In this document: positions 31,862 to 44,103 of the stretch, piece after piece
Layout: each line of letters opens with the position of its first letter
How positions within the stretch are numbered: position 1 is the stretch's first letter
Assembly: GCA_010093685.1 (NCBI GenBank)
Contig: MU006230.1
Location: 728,013-792,012 of the forward strand
Length of the DNA: 64,000 nucleotides
Origin: Ophiobolus disseminans
Lineage: Eukaryota; Ascomycota; Dothideomycetes; Pleosporales; Phaeosphaeriaceae
Reading direction: 5' to 3'
Position numbers and translations under genes: made by a program
The notes under the pieces: model-generated
Databases searched by the model: none
Told to the model about the DNA's origin: nothing
Seen by the model: only the letters and a program-made list of their open reading frames with translations

Positions 31862-32543
31862 ATGGCGAACGGGTGAGTCTGTAGCTGCTCTCCACATAGA
31901 ATTAGAAAGCTAACGGGCGTAGTTTTGCGCCCTTCATTGGCCTCGCGGTAGTCATCGCCTTCTGCGCGGCAGCGTGGTTCCTGTCGCCGAAGGGCGAGAA
32001 TCAAACGTACGTGTACCTGCCGTTCAGCGTACCCTGCCTTCACCTCCACCTTTGCCCTCAAACGCGTCACCACACATGTGTCCCCCATACTTTCGCTATC
32101 GAACAGCGGATTCTTAATGGCCGAACCGCCACATGGTCCCAGCTGTCCGGTCTACGCATTACATGAGACCATACAGATATCACAAAGATCATGCGCTTGC
32201 GCTCTGGAACATGGCTTATCAACCCTGGACGATGTATGGCGTATCTGTGTCTTACTGTCACCATTTATGGATGCACACTTTGGACTCCTGAATCGCAAAG
32301 GCACTTATCATGCCCGAATGCTACGCCCAAACATCACCACACTAGACACATCGCAGGGCTTCACAGCGACACATTTGAAGATTTACATGCTAACACAAGA
32401 ATAACAGCGTCTGGAGATCCACACTGGTGCTATCCGCGGCCGCAATGTACATAATGTGGGCCATCACATTCCTCGCACAACTACACCCACTCATCACACC
32501 GCAACGAAACGGCCTGAGATCCGAGCTGAACGGTGGACGCTAG
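31862..32543 (+). CDS. vma9: V-type proton ATPase subunit e (Vma9)
   Basis: Three exons: 31862-31872 (11 nt), 31923-32006 and 32408-32543 (76 residues). Joined, the protein reads MANGFAPFIGLAVVIAFCAA, then AWFLSPKGENQT, then VWRSTLVLSAAAMYIMWAI and TFLAQLHPLITPQRNGLR. This is the standard fungal subunit e, with two membrane segments and the conserved PKGENQT-WR and LHPLI-P-R blocks. Subunit e is part of the membrane (Vo) sector of the vacuolar proton pump (family knowledge). Intron 1 is 50 nt (GTGAGT...GTAG). Intron 2 is 401 nt (GTACGT...ACAG), several times longer than any other intron in the window. The gene is tail to tail with ARV1. Confidence 0.92.
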
Positions 32544-32840
32544 CGTATAATTTCGAGAGGGGTGTGTAGAAATCGAGGGTCGCTGGGCGCGATAACCGGG
32601 ATGAGGGAACGTATGGGGTCAAACCATGCAGTGATTGCGAGGCAGCTGAGGGACCGCTACATTTCCGGACCTCACGCTTTAGGAGGCGTGTGGGAGGAGG
32701 TTGAGAAGCGGCGAGCATGTCATTAGATTTCGAGCGCATTGTACACCTGTCAGGCGTTGTATGGTTTCTTTCGATTTGTACAAATATCAAATGGGTATCA
32801 TGTCGACCATAGTCACCGGCTCATGCACAGTCGTCCGGAA

Positions 32841-33747
32841 TCATACCAAAGCAGCCATCTCCCTCCACCACCCCCAAACCTCCTCAACAGGACTATATCC
32901 CTCCCATCCCGTCCCCAATCCCGCTCCCCACACCATGCCCCAACCCACCGCACTACTCACACACGCACCAACAGCAACCAGCGTCCCAGCCCTCACATAC
33001 CCACAATCCATCAATATCTCCAACGCCGCAATATTGTTCACAATTACCGCCCAACTCACCGCCGTCGCACTACTGGGTAAATCATAATCCCAGATAATGA
33101 GCAGTATGGGAAACAGCTTCGTACAACTGCTAACCAACAGCGCCGTCGACAGCGGCGTCGGATGCGCGTAATACGGCACACAGCGCCTCCACACGCCTCG
33201 GAAGACATGTGGTATCCGGTCTGGATTCGTCGAGCACAGCAAGCGTATAGGCAGATGAAACGCCAGCGTACTCAGCGCCACCAAGCCCAGGAAGAACAAG
33301 TATTGGAACAGCAACGGCTGCGCCTGGAGAATCGCGGCGTTTGTGGAAAGGTGATTTGGCGGCGGAAGGGGCAGTTTCTCGATGCGCGCCCAGGTGAGGT
33401 ATACGTCGAAGAGGAGGAGTAAGATGCCGAGGCGTATGATTGCGCGGTCGAAGGTCCCGTTGTTTTGGGAGAGCCGGTTGAAGAGGAGGTGGCGGTAGAC
33501 CTATTGCGCAAGGAGGTTAGATTAGATGCTGCTCTTCTTGCTACGAAAGGGTACGAACCTCAGGTTTAATCAACACCAAATCAATAAACAGCACCACAAA
33601 ATCATGCTCGACGTATTTATCCGCAAAGCCCTTGCAGTTTGGGCATTGCGTGAGGCGCACGCCCTTGCCGAGGGCGCGGTCGTCGGCTTTGGAGTAGGTG
33701 GTGTAGAGAACGGGGATGGGGTGCCGGCAGGATATGCATATGGGCAT
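32841..33747 (-). CDS. arv1: ARV1 family ER lipid/sterol homeostasis protein
   Basis: Exons 33747-33559 and 33500-32841 (282 residues), with a 58-nt phase-0 intron (GTTCGT...AATAG). The N-terminal Arv1 homology domain has the zinc-binding CxxC pairs MPICISC and TQCPNC, then ADKYVEHDFVVLFIDLVLIK directly before the intron. After VYRHLLFNRL come several hydrophobic segments (LGILLLLFDVYLTWARIEK; YLFFLGLVALSTLAFHLPIR; further segments to the C-terminus). Arv1 is an ER membrane protein needed for sterol distribution and GPI-anchor intermediate handling (family knowledge). The order and spacing match the family closely. Confidence 0.93.
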
Positions 33748-34200
33748 TGTGAGGTTTACATTGCGGGGTTAGAGATAAGAAGGGTGGTATGGGAGCCGAG
33801 GAGTGTGTAAGTGGAGTGGAGTCGAGGAGGTGTGAAGGTGGGATTGTTTGGTGAGAGCTGTGGAAATTCCGGGGATTAGACTAGCGTGCCACCTAAGTCC
33901 GGTGAGACATTCACATTTACTCCAACACTAAGAGAACCATCATCATAGGTTACAATCGCATGCTTTCAAGAATGTCGAGTTGCTTTTAAACTCTCAACCT
34001 ATACGATCAGACTTCGCTTCGCTTCAGCTCCATAAATAACACTCTTACAAAATCTTGTAGTACATTCCATGCAGTGCATGCTTTTGACGCCGACCCAATT
34101 CTGATGCCCTTAAACAACGCCGAGCGCTGGAAGAATGATGCCTTTCGATGCCAAAAAGACCCTCGTATTTGTTCACAATACACCCTCAAATTCGATTTCC
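33748..34200. other. Intergenic region, no gene seen
   Basis: 453 bp between the ARV1 start and the 3' end of NUP170. A 65-codon minus ORF (34007-34204) overlaps the NUP170 3' end and has no support. Confidence 0.6.
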
Positions 34201-37200
34201 TCACCGCGCAGCTTCTTCAACTGTTGCGGCAACGTCCCGCGCTCTCTGTGCCCATGCCTGGTCTTCTGCGATTCTCTCCAGCACGTCGCTACCTAACACG
34301 ACTCGTAGCAGATCAGCGAGACCGATTGCGTTTTCTGGACCACCAAATAATGCGCCCGTCCGCCTGCTTGTTGTGGCCCATTGCTCGATGAGGTAAACGA
34401 TCCACTTCACAAGCACTTTGCGATTGCGTCCAGTGAAAGGTGGTTCTTGCGCGTACCACAGAGCTTCCAGTGTTGCAACGAGGTACTCAAACGGCGCGTT
34501 AAGTCTCAGGAAGACGTCGATCGGCCATGTAAGGTTGGCGTTATGAGCCAGAGGCTGTGCGACAGCGCCGTTGGCATGCCGAGGGTTCGCTTCGTGCGTA
34601 TAGAATTCAAGGTCATACTGTAGCAGTAGCTGCATGACGATGTTGACTGGGAAGACATTCTCGTTCAGGTTTGTGCGGTGACCGATTTCCTCAACCTTGA
34701 GCGCGACGACTTCCCATGCGGTTTGGGACTCGCCAACTGCTTTCCGGTGGACTTGGTCGATGAGATTGCTCCATGTATGTCGGATGTCTGGAACATTGCG
34801 GTAGTCGGCGGCGTGGTAGATAAGGAGGCAGACGTCGTAGTAACCTGCCTGGTCGGCATAGTCGTGATAGAGCTAGAGCGGTTAGTATTAGTAGAGCTCA
34901 GCGTTGGGGCATTCATCGACTTACCTCATCTAGAGGATGTATCTGGCCATCGAGATGCTCAATGACCTCAGATCTCCGCTGTCCAGTTAATCGAATATCG
35001 GCCTTGATCTTCTGCAACACATCATCCTGGATGTTGGCGATATCCAGGTGGTCGCTGATATTTCGCAGCAATTCTTGTCTCGACTGTCTGTTCCGCACGC
35101 CAGTCTCTGAGAAACCAGTCATCCGCGTGGATGCGTTGGCTTTGGCACGCGAAAGATATTCTATCCGCTTCTCCAGTTTCAGCGGAAGTGTGCTCTTCGC
35201 GAGCTGATATTGAGTCTCAGCAGCACTGAGGTAGTCATTGTAGTGAGCGAAGTGACGCCACAAGAGATCAGCATGTGCGAGATCTGTCTCTGCGCTTTGG
35301 CGGAGATATTCGATGACGTATGGTGAGTTGATCTCCAGCAGGCGGTCGGCCCATCCTCTAGACATGTACCAGTCGTAGAGGTAGTTCTGGAAGACCTCAT
35401 CATCAGAGCTGTTGATTTGCTCGTACGCTTCGTGTTTGCGCTTGGTGACATCAGAATTTACACCTTCTTGAGCGGGCCCCTGGTTATTATAGGCCTGATC
35501 TACAGCTTCGATGACTCTGCAAACAAGCGTGTAGCATGATGCGCGCCTATCGTAGTAGTCTCTGCGCACATCGTTCGGATCTGTGCTGGGGTCCGATCGC
35601 TCCCTGACCCATGAAAGGGCTTTGTTTCCTCTATCTAGTTCCTGGGCTACTTTGAGGCCGAGCCGAATAGCACCTGAATGTTCATTAGCGCGTGTTGTCT
35701 GTAATTTTAAAGGTACTCACCAGCATAGAACTCAAGCTCAATGTACCTGTTCACGGTGGACGTCAGGTTTTCGTAGCTTAGACTCTTGGCCACCTGCTCG
35801 AAAAGCCGTAGACTGTCGTTGAGTAGGATTCGTCCTCGTTCGGCGTTTGCGCCCATGTCGGCCGCCTTTTTGAGGTTTTCTTGTGCTTTAAAGATGACGA
35901 CATCGTCCGAGCTGCAGAAGCTTCCGCATTTCCTTCGTAAGGCTTCCGCAACAGTCTCCACATTCGAGCCTTTGGTGATGTTGCGATTGACAATCGCTTT
36001 GACTAGTTCTCGAGCAAGATCCTTGCCTTCTTGAACAGAGAACAGGCCCTGGAAAGTCATTCGACGCACCCGGTCTTGCGCCTGGGCGTCCGGTAGCAAG
36101 GCCAGGATGTCTTCGATCTTCTCCTCAAAGAGTACAAGCACAAATGCAATGCCCTCAACGATGTTGTTGATCATGGCGAGCAGGCTGGTAAGGGCCCTGT
36201 TCTCGCCTTGCAGTTCGACCTCCTCTTGCCGTGAAGAAACTCGTCCTAATGCTTCCGGTCCTGCTAACCCTTCGATGACGGCCTTGTTCGATTCCAGGAA
36301 CTCTTGTAATTGCGCAAGAGATCGTTGAATGTCTTGAAGCTTGGAGATCTTCACCGCTGATCCATGGATTGGCCCAGTGGGTGAAGGCACAGATGCGATG
36401 ATTGGCGAATTCCAGATTGATCGAATTAGACGCGCAACATACATCGCGATGCCATCATGCCGTGGTGAGGCGCGAACATTATCAACACTCAACCCCTCCA
36501 CTGTCGCGCTTTCGGTCAAGTGAGCCTTTCCACCAAATTCGATGAAAACCCTCCGAGCCGTCTCAAGCACTTCTGGCTCTGTGACTTTGGTGATGCGTGA
36601 ATCGGGGCCCACGTCTGAGCCTTGGCCGCATGCTACAGCCAGAGCGGTTGCAGCAGTCTCCGCAAGGCCGTATTGCTTCGCAAGCTTGCGAATGTCGCCT
36701 TCCGTACCCTCCTGTCCGCCTCCATTCTTAATGATAGCAGCAAAGATATCGACGAGTCTTTTCCGTCGCACCGTCTCAATGCCATTTGAAGTGATGATCG
36801 CGTACTCGGATGAGGGCAGGTCGAATTGAGTAGAAAGCTCGTTGCCGAACCCTAGCGGTTCTTTCCTTGCTGAAAACGGCGCAGTCACCTGTCCAATATC
36901 CTGCACTGTACCCTGGAGCTCGAGCGAAAGACCGGTCTCGGTGTACCGCGGAGGCTCTGAGCTCTCGCGCTGCCCTAGTAAACCTGAGTGTGGCGCCGAC
37001 ATGAACAGAACTTGGTTGGTGCTTCCAGCCTTGACAACAAAGTCAAAGAATGACCCAGGAGCATATCTGTTCCCGAGTCTAGTCTCTTGGAGAAAAGTGG
37101 AATCGAAACCTATCGGGGTACCGCCTTGGTATGGCTGCAGTTGTGTGGAATTATTCTGGGGAGATGCCTGACCATCGTTGGGTGGAAAGCGAATGTGTCG

Positions 37201-38459
37201 TAATTGCATGTTATTTGGTGCGCTTGTGCTGTCCGAGTTCCAGGTTCCGGAGGTCGTGCTGAGGTATAGTCTGCAGCCTGTTGACGTTGTCGCCATGAGG
37301 GACATGTAGTCCGCCTCGGAACTCGTGATAGGGCTCAGGCTGACAATCCTCATGCCGGTCAAAATTGACGGTTGTCGTACGAGGTGCATGCACATGGTCT
37401 GAATGCTGCTCAGGGTGCGTGTAATGACACATTCGAGGGATGCGGGCGCTCGCATGTGGTACACCTTGATTGTGCCGTTGGTGGAGAGCGTGTAGAGGAG
37501 GCTGCGGGTGTCGTCAATGGCCATCTGCTGCACACCGACCTGCGTAGTCGATCCATAGAAAGGCAATGCCGGCAGGGCAACTGCCTTGGTGACGTGGTTC
37601 GTCTTGCTGCACTTGCTCGAAAACCACCTGTCTTCCTGCTGGTAGTTGAGCTCGTACACGTCTTCGTTGTGCGCATCTCCAAAGAAAATACGGCCCGTCT
37701 TCGCTGAACCCTCGATGGTTAGGACGTTGATCCTGCGGACTGAAGTCGAGAGTCCGGTGCGGTAGAGTGTGACGCTGTGAACGCCCTCGGACCCTCGCTG
37801 GCACTCGACGGCGATCAAGAAGATGTCTGTGACGGTTGCAACCACCAGGAGGTACTCGATGGTGGCTACGAAGACACCGGCGCGGGGCTTGACCAGCTTC
37901 ACGCATGTGATGTTGTTCGGCTGCTCTTCAAAACCCACCAGCTCGGGGTTCGGGTGTGTGTAATCCCACAGGTAGACCTGATTGTCCACCACAACCCAGG
38001 CGTGGTTGATCTCGGCGAACAAGCCCATGCTCGTGGACATTTGGGTGTGGTCGACCTGCTCGAAGACGGCCTCGGGGAGTCTATAGGATCGCAGTCTCTG
38101 GAACGGCGACCATGCCAGCGTGCTTGGGAGCTCGTACTCGCCGGATATGCCCTCTGCATAGTGCTATTAGCAACCCCCAAAATCTTCTGGTGCAGTGTCC
38201 TTCGCTACTCACGTCCAATGTAGCCCTCGAGAGACGGGTATCTGCTGTCCCTGTCCAGCATGCTGTTTATTGTGCGCGCCGCGCGCTCTATCGCGCTCTC
38301 CACTGGCGGCGCAGGCAGCGCCTGTGTTTGTTGCTGCTGCGCTGGGGGCTGCGACACGGAAGCCTGTCGTTGCAGCCCGGGCCGGTTCGGCGCGGGGGTA
38401 TTAATGAAGGCGCCAGGCCCCGGGCGCTGCGGCGTCGCAGGAGGCATGTGGAACGCCAT
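34201..38459 (-). CDS. nup170: Nucleoporin Nup170/Nup155 family
   Basis: Four exons: 38459-38213, 38153-35721, 35673-34925 and 34872-34201 (1366 residues, the usual family size). Introns are 47-59 nt with GTGAGT/GTAAGT donors. The Gln/Pro-rich N-terminus (MAFHMPPATPQRPGPGAF) is followed by AARTINSMLDRDSRYPSLEG and YIGQGISGEYELP. The beta-propeller follows, including WVVVDNQVYLWDYTHPN and LYTLSTNGTIKVYHMRAPAS. The long alpha-helical C-terminal part includes YDWYMSRGWADRLLEINSPY and LTWPIDVFLRLNAPFEYLV. Nup170/155 is an inner-ring scaffold nucleoporin that contacts the pore membrane and the channel ring (family knowledge). It is head to head with AIM41, 519 bp apart. Confidence 0.95.
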
Positions 38460-38978
38460 CGTGGTGGGTGGTGCGAGTTGGTGGTTGAAAGCGCGGCCTT
38501 TGTGAGTGCGAGGAAGGCTAGTTGGGGACGGGGAGCACGCGCCAAAGGCCGAGCATGCGCATCAGCTGTGGGCGCCGGGTCTAAAGATGCGACGGATATA
38601 GAAGCGCGCAGAAATGGAGAACAAAAAGGAATCAGAGATCGGGTCGCAATTGGCGTCGTGGTTTGAGTGTGCCAAAGCTGCAGTAGAGGTAAACAGCTTC
38701 TAGCTTCGAACCGGACAAGGATCCACACGCGCGCGTCCGAGCGCGTTTATGTCATCCAACTTTTTTGAGCTGTCTCAAAGAGGTTGAAAGAGGATACAAA
38801 CAGAAACACAACCTTCATTTGTACGTACCCACGGCCACTGTCCTTCATTGTTATCATCTGAAGAGCTACACGCTAGCACTGGTCGTACCTTCCCTGGTAT
38901 TCGCTCCTTCCAGTTCCTCCCGAGCTTAGACCTACTACAGTCCGAACTACCACGACGACGACCTTCACCACATCCACA
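38460..38978. promoter_or_regulatory. Shared divergent promoter, NUP170 / AIM41
   Basis: The 519 bp hold both promoters. The NUP170-proximal half is GC-rich, while the AIM41-proximal side is CT-rich. No specific regulator site recognised. Confidence 0.5.
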
Positions 38979-39524
38979 ATGTCGCTCTTCCGGCCAATGC
39001 TTCTAAGGGCTAGAATCGCCACCCCAGCGCGACGAACCTGCATCCGCTATTCCTCCACAGCCAGCGAACCTGTTGTCCTACCACGGCTCCAGTCCGATCT
39101 CAAAAATGCTCTTAGAGCAAAGAACAAGCCTACACTTACCGCCATCCGCTCATTACAAGCCGATATCATCAATGCCTCGAAAACCGCAAAGCCCATCACC
39201 ACCGATGGCGCACTCTACTCGCTCATTCAAAAGCAAATAAAGGGCTCCACAACTGCAATCTCGGAGTTCGAGAACGCGAAGAGGGACGATCTGGTGCAAA
39301 AAGAGCAGGAACAGCTAGGTATTCTGAGGAAATATGCAGATGAGATTCCAAAGGTGGAGGAGAGCGAGATCGACGGTCTGATTCAGGCCGCTGTCAAGGC
39401 GTTGGAGGAGGGCAAGAGGACGTTTGGGAGCATCATGGGAAGGGTCATGGGCGGATTGAAGGGCCGGCCGGCGGATATGGAGTACTTGAACAAAAAGATT
39501 GAGCAGGCGATTGGCAGGAAATGA
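38979..39524 (+). CDS. aim41: Mitochondrial GatB/YqeY-domain protein Aim41
   Basis: Single exon, 181 residues. The N-terminus MSLFRPMLLRARIATPARRT is a typical mitochondrial presequence (Arg-rich, no acids). The rest is a YqeY-like domain: RLQSDLKNALRAKNKPTLTA, IRSLQADIINASKTAKP, YSLIQKQIKGSTTAISEFEN and a C-terminal part with GSIMGRVMGGLKGRPADMEY. This is the order seen in yeast Aim41 and bacterial YqeY. Its role is unknown; related domains occur at the tail of the tRNA-amidotransferase GatB (family knowledge). Directly downstream is more than 1 kb without a gene. Confidence 0.9.
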   Translation: MSLFRPMLLRARIATPARRTCIRYSSTASEPVVLPRLQSDLKNALRAKNKPTLTAIRSLQADIINASKTAKPITTDGALYSLIQKQIKGSTTAISEFENAKRDDLVQKEQEQLGILRKYADEIPKVEESEIDGLIQAAVKALEEGKRTFGSIMGRVMGGLKGRPADMEYLNKKIEQAIGRK

Positions 39525-40617
39525 GCTGCTGACACTAGACCTCCACATGGCATACTGTAGATTATTGTACTTACGACTGTATGATGGAATGTGTATATGA
39601 GCGGAGAGGACGCCTGAAGTTGGGCACACGAGACCCTCGACGGGCTAGCCAACATACAGCATGGTTTGTGTGCATTGTGTGCATTGGAACTCACTGGGGC
39701 CTGTCTGAGTTCATCGGAATCTTTCTGGACGTCTGCCAGGACCCCCAAGGCTTGACAGATGTCAATACCCCACTCCACTCCAAAGCTGGGACCAATATCA
39801 TCGTTACCAAGCACACCCACAGTGTTTGAATCGAGCTACAATTTTACCTTCATGCTACAACACACATTGGTGCTCGCGTCTAGTTACATCTAGGTAACTT
39901 CAGGAGCCGGTATAACAGCCCAAAACGCTCACCGTGAGGGCAGGGCTGGAGTTGCGGCTGAGCAGCATGCCGCCGGTGGGTCGTAAGCGGCATTCCCCAC
40001 GAAGCGCCGCCAATCGAATCCTGCTTCGTCCTCAATGCGCCCTGACGTCACTCGTGGTTGCATGTGTCGAACCGCGCATGCATCCCATCTCTTCTGTCGG
40101 AACGCTTGGAGGCAGTGTAAGGGTGGCATGGATAGAGAAGATGAGATCTTGGGTACAGATGTCCAAATTTCTGTCTGTTGAAGTCTAAAGTCGTCTGAGA
40201 TGAAGCCGCAATTGGGCAGCATAGCAGCGAACATGCCCAACTACTATGCCCAAGTATGTTCGGATTCATGCCTGAGACATAGGATCGCAGGGAGAAGGAT
40301 TTCTGAAGATCAGGGGGTCCCCTCCACTCAGCATGCGTGTTAGCGCCATGGCCACAGCAAGCCGCGATGACGCAGCATACCACTCGGCATGCAAAGTTGG
40401 TCGCACTCGCACACCATCAGCACACCTCTAAGCTTTGGGCCTTATATTACGTTACTGTCCTTCGTTGCAACTTTCCAAACACCCACACACGCTTGCGCTT
40501 ATCCAACAAAAAAGCGCCGATACCCGACGCAACTATTCGGAGCGGTTAATCCGGCACCACCCCGCGCATAGTGTCTTATCACACCAACTGTCGCAGTAAC
40601 ACGCACAACACGCAACG
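39525..40617. other. 1.1-kb gene-free stretch
   Basis: Short ORFs on both strands without domain signals. The final ~100 bp (CACACACGCTTGCGC...) lead into the gene at 40618. Confidence 0.55.
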
Positions 40618-42366
40618 ATGTATCGATCTTCTACCGGAAACCTGGACCACTTTGACGATGCCCCTCCGCCACCTCGTGGAGGAGGTGGAGGAGGAGGTGG
40701 TGAGCGTTGGGATCGTGCAAGATTTGAGAGCATGAGAAGAGGGCCTCCACCACCACCATCTCAAGGAGGCGGAGACAGCGGCAGCAGCCGTGGAGGCGGA
40801 CGCGATGATTTTGGCGGTAGCCGTGGAGGACGGGATGGTGGCGGTCGTGATGACTTCCAATTTGGCGGCAGCCGTGGAGGACGTGACGGAGGCGGTCGGG
40901 ACGACTTTGACCACTTCCGCTTCCAAGAGCACGACAAAGGCCCTGGCTACCACCGTGATGTCGACATTCACGAGGATCGTGGTCCTCGCCGCGGGCCTCC
41001 GGTCATGGAGAGAGAACGCTTCCGCGAAGTCGACGACCGCTTCAGCCAACCCGCACGCCGCCGAACCAACCTTTTCGAAGAGCCAACTCCATCTGAGGTC
41101 GCCAATCAGGCACTTGCACCATATCGTCGCAAGTCGGTCATCGACAAAGATATCAACATCGATATTGACATCAATTCGAGACAAGGACAACTTGTGCCTG
41201 CCCGATCGGCACGTCCTGCGCGACCACAGTACATCCGGAGACAATCTTCACTTGATACATTCGATCGTCGACCACTTCCTCGCTACGGCGACGTTGAAAA
41301 GATTGAGAGGAATGAATACCACGAGTACCGACTACCTCCCAACGTACCAATCCCGCTTCCAATCCGCGAACACCGTCGCCGATCGCCACCTCGTCGATTC
41401 CGTGAGGAAGACGACTTTGAAGAGATTAGATACGATGATCGTGGACCACGAGGTCGAGGTCGCGAGGAGGAGTCGTATCGCGAGGTCGAAGTGTCCAGGG
41501 AGAAGAGTCGCGTGCGAAGGAGCAAGAGTGTAGCGAAGTCGACCCGCAGCTCTTCCATCTCAAGTTTCGAGGAGATCCAGCCTTCTCGAGCCACCTTTGG
41601 CAAGAAGGGCAGGACGCGCATGCCAAAGCGATTGGTGAAGAAGCAAGCTGTTATCGAGTTGGGTTATCCATTTGAAGAAGAGGTGAGTGAGACTAACGCT
41701 ATACTGATTGATATCTGACTCTTTTAGGATGACTTTATTGTTATCACACGAGCCCTCGAAAAGGACCACATTGACGAAGTAATCAAGATTAGCGAGAACT
41801 ACAAAGAAGGTGCGAAGCTCAAGATCTCACACAACTCACAATCTCCATCTAATCCGACGACAGAGAAAATGACCTACGTGTACGAGGAGAAGTACGACGC
41901 TCCACCTCCACCACCTCCAGAATCCATCGCACCACCTCCACCCCCTCCAGTCATGCACGCACCACCACCACCTCCTCCAGCTTCAGTCTACGCCCCTCCA
42001 CCTCCAGCATCTGTCTACGCACCTCCTCCCCCAGCATCCGTCTACGCGCCCTCCGTCCGCGCCCCCTCGCCCCACCACCAGCACGAAGAATACGTCCAAA
42101 TCGAGCAATCCAGTCACATCCACGGGCCAGCCACATCCTTCCTGCCCGAGAGCCGCACGCTGGTGCGTCGCGACGAGCGCCACGACTACCGCTCCGAGCG
42201 CGACATCAAGGACGAGATCCGCATGCTCGAGGACGAGCGCCGCATGCTCAAGTACGAGCGCGAGACGGACTACGAAATCATCGAGCGCCGCGACCCCAAG
42301 AGAGAGGTTATTCGCGTCGATAAGGATCGCAAGGGTAGGTTGGCTCTTGTGCGCTCTGCGCGATAG
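40618..42366 (+). CDS. Low-complexity RGG/proline-rich protein with a conserved central block
   Basis: Exons 40618-41682 and 41728-42366 (567 residues), with a 45-nt phase-0 intron (GTGAGT, branch CTGAC, TTTAG). The N-terminus is Gly/Arg-rich, with near-repeats GGSRGGRDGGGRDDF. The middle is Arg/Glu-rich (RRRSPPRRFREEDDFEEIR). A conserved-looking block spans the intron: RTRMPKRLVKKQAVIELGYP, then FEEEDDFIVITRALEKDHID and EVIKISENYKEG. It is followed by proline-rich ASVYAPPPP repeats and a charged helical tail (RDIKDEIRMLEDERRMLKYE). The central block may correspond to DUF8035 (from memory, unverified). RGG-type tracts suggest RNA binding or condensate formation (inference). No signal peptide or membrane segment. 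Confidence 0.85.
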
Positions 42367-42722
42367 TTTTGTTGATTTCTGGGTGTAGGACGACGGGATC
42401 GGCCGAATCCGAAGTTGGTGGCGGCTATGATGTCGACTTTGACGTGAGGGGTTGGATGGGGAAGGAGGGTGGAGTTGGGCTGATGGGGTTTTTACTTCTT
42501 TACGATTTACGGCTGGGATTTCGACTTTGTCTTCATGATCTCTTTTTTGGAATGGATGTTTGGCGCAGATATACAGGCTAATTTTATAGCCACCATATGG
42601 TTAATAACGATGTTCATGTACATAACGCACCTCACGTATCTCACCATCTCCTTCTTCCTCAGTACCTCCACACACACCCACCAACATCTTCACACATGCA
42701 TCACCCACCACGTTCCCCCTCC
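42367..42722. other. Convergent 3' intergenic region
   Basis: 356 bp between two 3' ends; AT-rich in its middle. Nothing else seen. Confidence 0.55.
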
Positions 42723-43551
42723 TTACAAATCCTTCTTAACAACAGGCACCAACCCCTTCTGCCCCGCAATCCACCCATCCAACCTCGCATAGCAATCCAA
42801 CGTCATGAAAACCCCTACACACCACATTAGCAAACCTATTCACACCCAGTCTCGCTGCCCTTCCAAACTAACAAAAACCACTTACCCAAAGCCAAATACC
42901 CCCCATACATGCCCCCCAGCCCCTGCACACCCCTCTGGCTTACGCTCAATTCCTCCCAACTCAACATCTCCGCAAAGCACACCAGCGTCGTGAGACTGCA
43001 CTCGAGCCCAAAGACGAGTAAGGCCAAAGGGATGCGTGGGTCATTGCGTAGGAGGGCGGGGATGGCCCATAGGGTGAGCGGGAGGTGGTAGGTTAGTTCG
43101 AGGAAGGTGAGGAGGGGGAACCATGGGCTGTGGGGGGTGATTAGTTGGAGGGAGAGATGGTGAGATGGGATGGGGGTTAGATTGGGGGAGGATGGGGGAG
43201 ATGGATGGGACGTACGGTGCGTTGTAGAAGAAGCGGTCGCCGTATGTACCGACATACCATTCGCGGAGTGAGCCCATCCAGAGGGGTTTTATTTGGATGG
43301 GGTAGTAGGCTGTTAGGTCGAAAGCTGGGATATTTGTTAGGATGAATCTGATTACTCCAAATCTACGGGAGGGGGGGTTTATTTTCCCGTCAGAATTCTA
43401 AGGGTGTTTCCTTTGCAGTGGTATTTGCGATTCGCTGCTGCGGTGTGGTTGCGATCGTCGAGGGAAGCTTACCTAGCATGACGGGAATGTGGATGAGGAA
43501 GAAGATGAGGTACACGAGGTCGCGCTTGCGCTGGAATATGGAGGTCACCAT
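42723..43551 (-). CDS. EXPERA-domain membrane protein (TMEM97/Ema19-like)
   Basis: Four exons: 43551-43473, 43324-43216, 43127-42886 and 42814-42723 (173 residues). Introns are 71-148 nt with GTAAGC, GTACGT and GTAAGT donors. The protein starts MVTSIFQRKRDLVYLIFFLI, a first membrane helix with HIPVMLAFDLTAYYPIQIKP at the junction. It continues with WMGSLREWYVGTYGDRFFYN, APPWFPLLTFLELTYHLPLT and LWAIPALLRNDPRIPLALLV, and a final helix near GGMYGGYLALGVFMTLDC. Four membrane segments and the E-L-x-x-H pattern fit the EXPERA/TMEM97 family, whose fungal member Ema19 is reported to act in handling mitochondrial precursors at the ER (family knowledge). It is head to head with the GNAT gene. Confidence 0.85.
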
Positions 43552-44103
43552 CGTATGTTCGGATTTGGATGTTTTATCGGTTGAGATTGTGTTGATGTTG
43601 TTTGCGAGACGCGATGTGGGTGGTGGCAGGTGTCCGTTGCGCGTTGGCAACTCGTGGCGTGGTGTGGGCGCGGGGCGGGCCGTACTTTCTCTGCTTTCCA
43701 CAACGCTCGACTTCTCCACGCCACCATATTCGTATCTTCGATCCAAGTTTTTGTCTATTTGTCAATGTTTTCGCTTCTTGTGGGAAGTCGGTATCGCTTT
43801 CGGGAATCCTGAGTCACACAATGCTCGTGCCCGGAGATTCTTAATTGGAGCAGCAGGCTGGCGATCTGTCGCGTCTCAGGGTGTACTGCCTCGCATGCAG
43901 AAGGATCATGCATTACTTCGTACAGCCTTGGGGCATATGTGCATCTCAGGTAGAGCCTGGACCCATAAAAGTAATTATCCTTGCAGCATAACATGCAATG
44001 TTGGCATTCGGATACGGCACTATATATTTGCTCATGGTCTCTGCTGACTTCACATTCTTCTTCGGTCATACTTAGCTGACCCTCCTGAGAGCTTCCGCCA
44101 AAT
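43552..44103. promoter_or_regulatory. Divergent promoter region, EMA19-like / GNAT
   Basis: The 552 bp between the two start codons contain the promoters of both. TATATAT-like sequence (CTATATATTTGC) at about 44022-44033 lies about 80 bp upstream of the GNAT start. Confidence 0.45.

Noticed and set aside
32078..32404. 108-codon ORF inside VMA9 intron 2
   Set aside because: No domain or start context; probably chance in a long intron.
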